From the NCBI GenBank assembly GCA_029449235.1, contig JANATG010000021.1:717501-749116 (forward strand): a DNA stretch of 31,616 nt. The letters run 5' to 3'. The notes under the pieces were generated by a model. The model did not search any database. It saw only the letters and a list, made by a program, of their open reading frames with translations, and was not told where the DNA came from. The DNA comes from Linnemannia schmuckeri. Taxonomy: Eukaryota; Mortierellomycota; Mortierellomycetes; Mortierellales; Mortierellaceae. The position numbers and the translations under genes are program-made. Positions 25,916 through 31,616 of the stretch are shown here, piece after piece (within the stretch, counting starts at the first letter, position 1; each line of letters begins with the position of its first letter).

Positions 25916-27160
25916 TTAATATGGATGGTGCCTTGCTACTAAAGACACAAGCCGTTCCCTCTTTGCTTTTCCAGCACATCTGTCTATATTGTCATTGTGA
26001 ACCGCAGGTGCCTCCACAGAGGCTCTTCGGATCCAAGTTTTGTTGAACTTGTACTTTGGCCCCTCCTCCAACTTGTCGCCTGGATGTATCAAGATCATGT
26101 TGTGGAGGACGACGCAGGCCATGATCCAGCTTATCACAGCTCCCTTGTCACCCTGCTTGTCGACATCGACGGCCATGCACTCAAGCGACCCAAATTTGCC
26201 CTTGAGAGCCGCAAAGGCATTTTCGATCTTGGTACGACCTGTCTTGTGCCTACTGTTAAAAACCTTGCGTGGCTGCGTCATGACGTTGTTACTCTTGAAG
26301 GGCATTATCGTTATTGGAAGGTGCGAATAGCCCTTGTCCGCTAGTAAGTACTCATCGCCGTTGAAAAAAATGTTGCTCCACTTGTACAATTTTGTCGCCT
26401 TGAACGAGGGAGAGTCGTGTGTTGATCCAAAGGTACCAACGTGAAAAAATGTGAAGCGCTTCTCGTGGTCGCAAACAGCGGTGGCCCCCATAGCATATCG
26501 ACACTTGTAGGTGTTCCATGCGACAGTGTCCAGGTGAGGAGCGTAATCGTAAGGAAAGTGGACCCCGTCGACAGCACCAATGCACTGCTGCAATCCTAAC
26601 GTCTCCTTGTACCAGCCCTTGATCACTTGTCGCCTAGCCACATCCGGCCAACGGGTAAATCGAGGTGCAAGCGTGCGTATGGCCTCAATACATCGCCAGA
26701 ATGAAAGAAACGCCTGCCCTTTGGAAATACCATGCTGTGCCTTCACATAATCGAACCTCATCGCTGGTGCACCAAGCCTGTAGAGACATATCTTGAGCTG
26801 CTCGCGTACGGGTAGCTGAGGTTTTTTGCCTCTTGAAATGAAAACAGGTTGGTCCTTGATCAAGTCGACCAAAGTATTGAATTGCGCCTTGGTCATACGC
26901 ATGAACATTGCAAAATCCTTGTCGTCGTACGCCTCAAGGACACGCAGCCTCCAGTCTGTTGAGAAGGGGATACGATTGCGGGGCTCAAGATAGCGACTGG
27001 TGTGTAAGGCCCTGAGCACTTGATGTGTTTGGGTGGCCGCTTGGAACATACGATAAGGATTGTCCCCATGGAAAGCACAGCCAACTGCGAGCATCCAGGA
27101 TACCACAACCATGACCTCCAAGAAGAGGATGTAGTCAGAGCGGGAAAGAAGTGTTGACAT
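25916..27160 (-). CDS. PIF/Harbinger (HARBI1-type) DDE transposase, copy 1
   Basis: Identical 414-aa mirror copy of the gene at 20706-21950, with the same D198, D275 and E313 catalytic residues and no lesion. It starts at 27160, 268 bp inside the outer terminal repeat at 27428. Because its amino acids are identical to copy 2, either copy could supply transposase to the family. Confidence 0.93.
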   Translation of the reverse strand: MSTLLSRSDYILFLEVMVVVSWMLAVGCAFHGDNPYRMFQAATQTHQVLRALHTSRYLEPRNRIPFSTDWRLRVLEAYDDKDFAMFMRMTKAQFNTLVDLIKDQPVFISRGKKPQLPVREQLKICLYRLGAPAMRFDYVKAQHGISKGQAFLSFWRCIEAIRTLAPRFTRWPDVARRQVIKGWYKETLGLQQCIGAVDGVHFPYDYAPHLDTVAWNTYKCRYAMGATAVCDHEKRFTFFHVGTFGSTHDSPSFKATKLYKWSNIFFNGDEYLLADKGYSHLPITIMPFKSNNVMTQPRKVFNSRHKTGRTKIENAFAALKGKFGSLECMAVDVDKQGDKGAVISWIMACVVLHNMILIHPGDKLEEGPKYKFNKTWIRRASVEAPAVHNDNIDRCAGKAKRERLVSLVARHHPY

Positions 27161-27428
27161 CGAGGAGGTGAGTAAAAGTCAGAAAGCTACTGCGTGAATG
27201 AATGTGAATGAGTGGAACTCGTTTGAAGTAAGAGGGTTAGAAAAATAACGAGTTTTTTTATTTTTTATTGCCATGGATGTATCTCTTCATGATGACGTAC
27301 AAAAAAGGAAGCTATTATCAGTGCCTTTAGCACTCAAGGGTTTTTTGCACTCTCAATTGGGTTAATTGAAACCTCCTGTCTAAATATGGATGGTAAGAAT
27401 TTTTTCGCATTTACAACTGACCATCCCT

Positions 27429-27431
27429 CAG
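27429..27431 (+). repeat. Right target copy of Harbinger copy 1 (CAG)
   Basis: CAG immediately outside the outer terminal repeat. On the minus strand this is CTG inside the LINE codons ACC-TG(G). Confidence 0.6.
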
Positions 27432-30400
27432 GTATAAAAACCCCCTGTTGTCGCGCTTGACCTTTTTCTTTTTGTTTTTTCTTTATACACACCCTCACTG
27501 TTATCTCCACTCTCTTCACTGGCATCAACGCAAACACTACCACCACACCCATCCACAACATCAAATGAAACAACAGTCGCAGTGGGAGTGGTGCGTACCT
27601 GCAAGGAATCGATAGCCACACTAGGGTCCAGTGGGGCTGCAGCAGACACTCAGTCTGCACTGGGAAGGTGGGCTAGAGAGACAGCGTCTGGCTTTTTCTG
27701 ACATCCTCGGCGGCGCTCCATGGCCCGGTTGATGAGCTTCTCGTCCTCGGAGGACTCATCCTCTTCGTACTGTATCTGGATAGGAGAGTCCTTCTCTTCC
27801 AAGAGAGATCCTGAAACGGTAGGTCTCTTTTCGAGAACGACGTCAACATTAGCGACGACAACAGCAGTGGCTGAGACCTCGACTGGTGGGGGCAAGGAGA
27901 CGATTTTTACCAGCTCTTTGAACCAGCGGCGAACGGGACCTTTGAGCTTGTAGGTTGTGTGGATGTGTTGCCAGGATACCAGAGATTGACCATCATCAGT
28001 CAATACGTCATCCAGACTGACAACCCCGTCCAGGAAGAGTCGATGAGCGATTTTTGGATATACGCCCGGAGGAAGTATGAAGCCGATGAAGCGAGTAATG
28101 TCGACAGGTGTTCCTGGGGACTGGAAAGTGATGCCCCTTTCTACCATAAGGCGGCAGACATGTCCAAAGAAGTTGTTACGGCTGAATTGGGCACCGATGG
28201 TAGGGACGAGGAAGGAAGAGACCATGAGTCGACACTCTGCTTGGTGGGCCATTGCTCGATTCGTCATCACTGTTCCCAGCAGGTCTTGGTCGTTGAGTCG
28301 TAGATGGGCGGTTGAGACCTGTTCTTCCGTCATGGCATCGCCAAGGTCACGAAGGCCGTACAGCCGACGGTGAAACAGGATACTAGCTGGTGAGCCTAAG
28401 GGCAGACCCACCTTCTGACGGACGACGCTTGAGTACTGACCGACAATGGTTGTGAGTTCGCGGGGGCTAAGGATTGTCACCGACAGACGGTAAAGACTCC
28501 TTGGAATCAAGACATTGTTGAAGATGTAGATGCACTGCTTGTCGGTGACAGCCTTGCGGGACAAAATCTGACACATCTTTGACACTTCTTCCTTGACTAG
28601 CTGTCGAGTGTGGGCGCCCTTGCCGTCAGCCGAGAACCATACACCCAGAACCCTAGCAGCGGCATCAGGAGGCAGTGCGGTCACCTTGTCTGGACCGAGA
28701 TTGATGGAAAGCTCGGCACAGGTAGGGTTGACCACGATTAGTTCTGATTTTTTTGGATTGATCTCAATTCCATGTAATGTGAAAAAACTCATCGCCTTAT
28801 TTGAGATCTCTTGTAGCTTGGCCTTAGATGGAGCAATCCATTGCGTGTCGTCCATGAACGCGAGGCAGGCGATCTTGAGTGGCGTGTCAGGGTGCAGGAA
28901 CTCAAAGGTGGGGATCTTGTGGAAGGCCCGTAGGTCTGCTCTGTTGGTCATGGAGTAGCCAAGGCTGGACTGCCACACTTGAGCGAGCAGAACCTCGTAC
29001 ACGATACGCCAGAGAAGAGGGCTCTCGACTCCTCCCTGATCAAGGCCACAGAGAGGAGTGTATTCGTCCGTAAGGCCGTAGGCGGTGATGATGCGATTGG
29101 TCTTGTTCGTCGCAACGTAGAGGCATAGGTCGATGAACTCGTCCGGGATCTTGAGGTGTCGCAGGCCTAGTTCCAACATACCTCCTCGCTGGCACGACAC
29201 CGAGTCAAAGCAACGTTTCATATCCTGTAGCAGAACCCAGACCTCCTTTTTATACTCTCTGGCGTCCTCAAGAATCGAGTTAAGGATGTGAATCGGATCT
29301 TTGGTCATGGTTCCCTTGAGGACCGAAAAGTTGGGACCGCGGAAGATGGAGTGCCGCGACAATACCATAGTAAGTCGATTTACCATGATGGAGAAGAATA
29401 TTTCCTGCCATGCTCTAAAAGAGTAATAGGACGCACCTCGCTGATCCTCCCCGACCACACCGGCCCTTTCGGTATGCAATAGATCACTCCCTTCAACCAA
29501 TCCTCCGGCATCGCTCCTTGTACAAAGCACGCCTGAACCAGGACAACGAATAGTGCTTGAGCAAGAGGGCCTAGTCTCTTCAACAGATCTCCTGACACTT
29601 TCGAGTGTCCGGGCGCCCTTACCTAGTGGCGCTGCCGCCACCGCCATACATACCTCCTCGTAATCCGGAACTGCCATCACCGAGTTATACCACTCTGATT
29701 GGATGTCCTCCCGTGGCTGGTACGCCTCCTCCCATTCTGCGCTCAATGGTTGTGTTGGGCCGTGCCTTGTGAAAGGTGTCACAGAAGAACTGACGGACTC
29801 TTGATTTGATTTCTTTGGGTCATCAACAACATAGGTTGACAGGAGTGGCGTTTCCGACGACACTAGATTGGATGGGATCAGCGTCAACAATGAGGTGATC
29901 AAGGTGGACACGTCCTGCCGTAACGTCGAGGATTCCTCGAATTGTTTGCCGTGTGTGGGTCTGGAAACGTAGATCGCGATTCTCAATGTGGGTGTTAATG
30001 ATGTCCTGCTTATTGGCCTCGTAGTATTCCTGATGGTCGAGCCGCGCTTGTCGCCAGGGCCGCTGCAATTCGTTCACCCAACTCTTCCACGTTGCTATTG
30101 TTGCATCCAGATCTGGGACGTTGCTCAGCCTTAGTTGTATACCGTTCGCTTGATACCAGTTGACGATCTTGCCATGCGCTTTCGCCTCAGTCATTGTGGT
30201 TGGCGGTCGACAATCGATGAATACCGCTCGGGCGAGACAAATTATGCCTCCAATCTCATTGATCTTGGTAAGCAGGAGCCCTTCGCCTTCAGGAGGGGGT
30301 GGACGACCGCCTGTTCGTGCAGTAGGGAGATGTGCAAAGGCGGATGATATGACGGTGTTCCGGAGCAACTCCCATGCAGCATTCAGAGGAAATGTCCGCA

Positions 30401-31444
30401 AGTCGTCCTTTGAAAATTGATCCATCGAGGCACCGGCACGAAAGGCAGCAGGAAACCGAGTAACGCCGTCTAGCCGCCCATTGGTGTCGAGGCATCGTTC
30501 AATTTGCTCGGTAAAGGACTCCCAGGCGTCGTTGTCGGCATCGTCTATTAGAAGCTTCTTGTCTCTTGGCCGCTGTGCGGCCAGTTCCGCTTGATTTGCC
30601 GGCCGAATGAGCGAATGTAGGTCAAAGGTGGCCAGGAACATGGAGTGGTCACTGCTTTCAAACTCGTCCGGCTTATGGGTGTCGGTGCGGAGCAGGTATG
30701 GCGCCAAACCAGAGGATGCCCAGATCATGTCTATACGACTGACTTCTGGCTTGATCGGGGTATGGAAGGTGAACATGCGGGTTGTAGGATTTTGGAAGCG
30801 GAATGTATCGATAAAACAATGACTCGACAACCATGGATACAAAGCTAGTTCTGGAGTTGAGGACGTTCTGTTGGAGGAGTTGCGATCGATAAAGGGATTG
30901 ACGACATTGTTGAAGTCACCCAACACCAGACATGGGCGCCGCTTTGTCTGTGTTTGTCGATGTGGGTGGTGATCCAATTGTGGAGTTGTTGAAAGTCGGA
31001 TTTGTATGTGGTCGAGTTGTCTGGTGGAAAGGCAGTTGATGACTGCCAGTTGGAATCCATGCTTAAAGCCAAATCGGGCTCCAATGCCTCGACCATTTTT
31101 GTCTGAGAATGTTGCTGTAAGGTATGTTGCCCAAGTTTTGTGGATAAGAAGACCAACGCCTTTTCCATGAAAATGTGTTTCGGTGTGATTCCAGAGACCG
31201 GAGTAGTGGCTGGAGCTGCGTTGACGAAGAAGATGTTTATCCTTGTCTGCATGGATTTTGGTTTCCTGCACCCAATAATACTAATGTTTTCCTTGTGTGC
31301 TTGTTGTGATAAATAGTTGAAATAGTTGTCCTTGTTGCCGCCACGGACGTTGAAGGTTGCCACTGTAAAAGTGCGGAAGGGGTCGTGAGTGGAACTGGGA
31401 TCAAAAGACCCAGGGATATAGTTTGGTGATGGTGTATCTGACAT
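27429..31444 (-). pseudogene. LINE B ORF2, 5' part: AP endonuclease and reverse transcriptase
   Basis: ORF2 starts at the ATG at 31444, 16 nt after the ORF1 stop. The apurinic/apyrimidinic endonuclease has FTVATFNVRGGNKDNYF, then VQETKIHADK (after a 1-nt frameshift near 31272), GKGVGLLIHK, VLGDFNNV, SRIDMIWAS and ESSDHSMFLATF. The reverse transcriptase starts near 29880 after further frameshifts. GVIYCIPKGPVWSGRISEVR is read in a different frame (about 29600-29400) between two compensating shifts. It is followed by LLQDMKRCFDSVS, GLDQGGVESPLLW, the catalytic AFMDD at 28847-28858 (Phe instead of the usual Tyr) and INPKKSELIV. A TGA at 27650-27652 interrupts the frame, which continues to the Harbinger insertion at 27429. 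In active relatives the endonuclease nicks the target and the RT copies the RNA in place. Confidence 0.86.
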
Positions 31445-31460
31445 TACTGCTCAGAGTCGC

Positions 31461-31616
31461 TTAAGGCTCCTGAGATTCGTTCTCACTATTGATGCCTGAG
31501 TCTCTGTGGTGGATGTGAGGTGGTGCGCTGCCGTGATACTCGACCTCGCCTTGCTCTATATCCTCCTCCCCTTCAAAGTTGATGGAGCTGTTGTTTTTCA
31601 AGATTTGCAAGAGTTC
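31461..31616 (-). CDS. LINE B ORF1, C-terminal end (partial)
   Basis: Minus-strand frame open from the window edge, 51 codons to a TAA at 31463-31461. The visible tail is acidic and polar (FEGEEDIEQGEVEYHGSAPP, ending NSENESQEP). The stop lies 16 nt before the ORF2 ATG, the usual tandem arrangement of LINE ORF1 and ORF2. ORF1 proteins bind the element RNA, but no zinc knuckle is visible in this short end, so the call rests on position. Confidence 0.6.
   Translation of the reverse strand, partial: ELLQILKNNSSINFEGEEDIEQGEVEYHGSAPPHIHHRDSGINSENESQEP

Larger units (their letters stand above)
23938..27428 (-). mobile_element. Harbinger copy 1 (older; TIR split by copy 2)
   Basis: Reverse-oriented copy whose outer terminal repeat (AGGGATGGTCAGTT on the minus strand) starts at 27428. 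Its inner end lacks AGGGATGTTCAG, found instead at 20426-20437 on the far side of copy 2. Adding those 12 bp to 23941-27428 gives exactly 3,500 bp, the length of copy 2. It is inserted in LINE B with CAG at 27429-27431 and CAT at 20423-20425. Both genes are intact, but its right terminal repeat is interrupted, so it is probably no longer mobilised as a unit. Confidence 0.86.
20437..27429. repeat. 7-kb palindrome, two 3,493-bp arms
   Basis: Arms 20437-23929 and 23937-27429 are reverse complements, mirrored about 23933 with a 7-nt centre (ACATCCC). Every reading frame in one arm reappears in the other at mirrored coordinates with the same translation, so no indels or replacement changes separate them. 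Confidence 0.95.
16816..31616 (-). mobile_element. LINE copy B, non-LTR retrotransposon, 5' end outside window
   Basis: Reading on the minus strand from 31616: the end of ORF1, then ORF2 with AP endonuclease, reverse transcriptase, a long Ser/Pro-rich linker, coiled coil, RNase H and two zinc motifs. It ends at 17001, followed by a ~170-bp 3' UTR with AATAAAA and a 13-nt poly(A) (T at 16816-16828). A 7-kb Harbinger palindrome (20426-27428) sits inside. Without it the LINE part is about 7.8 kb and still lacks its 5' end. Domain order is that of RNase H-bearing I/Tad-like LINEs. Numerous stops and frameshifts show it is dead. The 5' target duplication is outside the window. Confidence 0.85.

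Overview
This window looks like nuclear DNA of a fungus, probably an early-diverging (Mucoromycota-like) lineage. That is an inference from 66-144 bp introns with GTRNG-type donors and CTAAC/CTAAT branch points, TATA boxes, a eukaryotic 28S rRNA 3' end, and a mobile-element cargo of PIF/Harbinger, pogo/CENP-B, Helitron, LINE and tRNA-SINE sequences. I cannot name the species. Most of the window is transposon on transposon; the only host-like genes are small secreted or orphan proteins between about 5.9 and 14.9 kb.

Layout. 1-2400: a Harbinger-like element cut by the window edge (transposase C-terminus on + converging on a coiled-coil protein on -). 2530-4071: a decayed pogo/CENP-B transposase on -. 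4448-5132: broken coding remnants. 5184-5369: a 28S rRNA fragment with an internal deletion. 5948-6640: a small cysteine-rich secreted ORF overlapping the end of a spliced orphan gene. 7268-9167: a 5'-truncated LINE (copy A, +) with 15-bp target duplications. 9218-13445: a mosaic block bounded by inverted repeats, holding a Helitron remnant, a short poly(A) retroposon with 13-bp target duplications, a second 28S fragment, a cysteine-rich secreted-protein gene and a ~200-bp tandem array. 13570-14899: a well-formed gene for a 208-aa secreted protein followed by a related-looking gene without a signal peptide. 15580-15874: a tRNA-derived SINE with 15-bp target duplications. 16080-16679: the 28S 3' end plus its 3' spacer hairpin. 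16816-31616: a long LINE (copy B, -) of the same family as copy A, running off the right edge.

LINE B is interrupted by the most striking structure, a 7-kb near-perfect palindrome at 20437-27429. It resolves exactly into two identical 3,500-bp Harbinger-type elements. The second inserted, in opposite orientation, into a CAG inside the 14-bp terminal inverted repeat of the first: 12 bp of the first element's TIR are stranded at 20426-20437, and CAG flanks the second element on both sides. Taking both out with one 3-bp target copy restores the LINE reading frame across the gap. Each element carries a HARBI1-type DDE transposase and a convergent, intron-containing SANT/trihelix-like DNA-binding protein.

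Order of events inferred: LINE B inserted beside a 28S remnant, acquired stops and frameshifts, then received Harbinger copy 1, then copy 2. A second theme is rDNA debris: three same-strand 28S fragments 5-6 kb apart all begin at the same nucleotide of the conserved TAACTGG in domain V.
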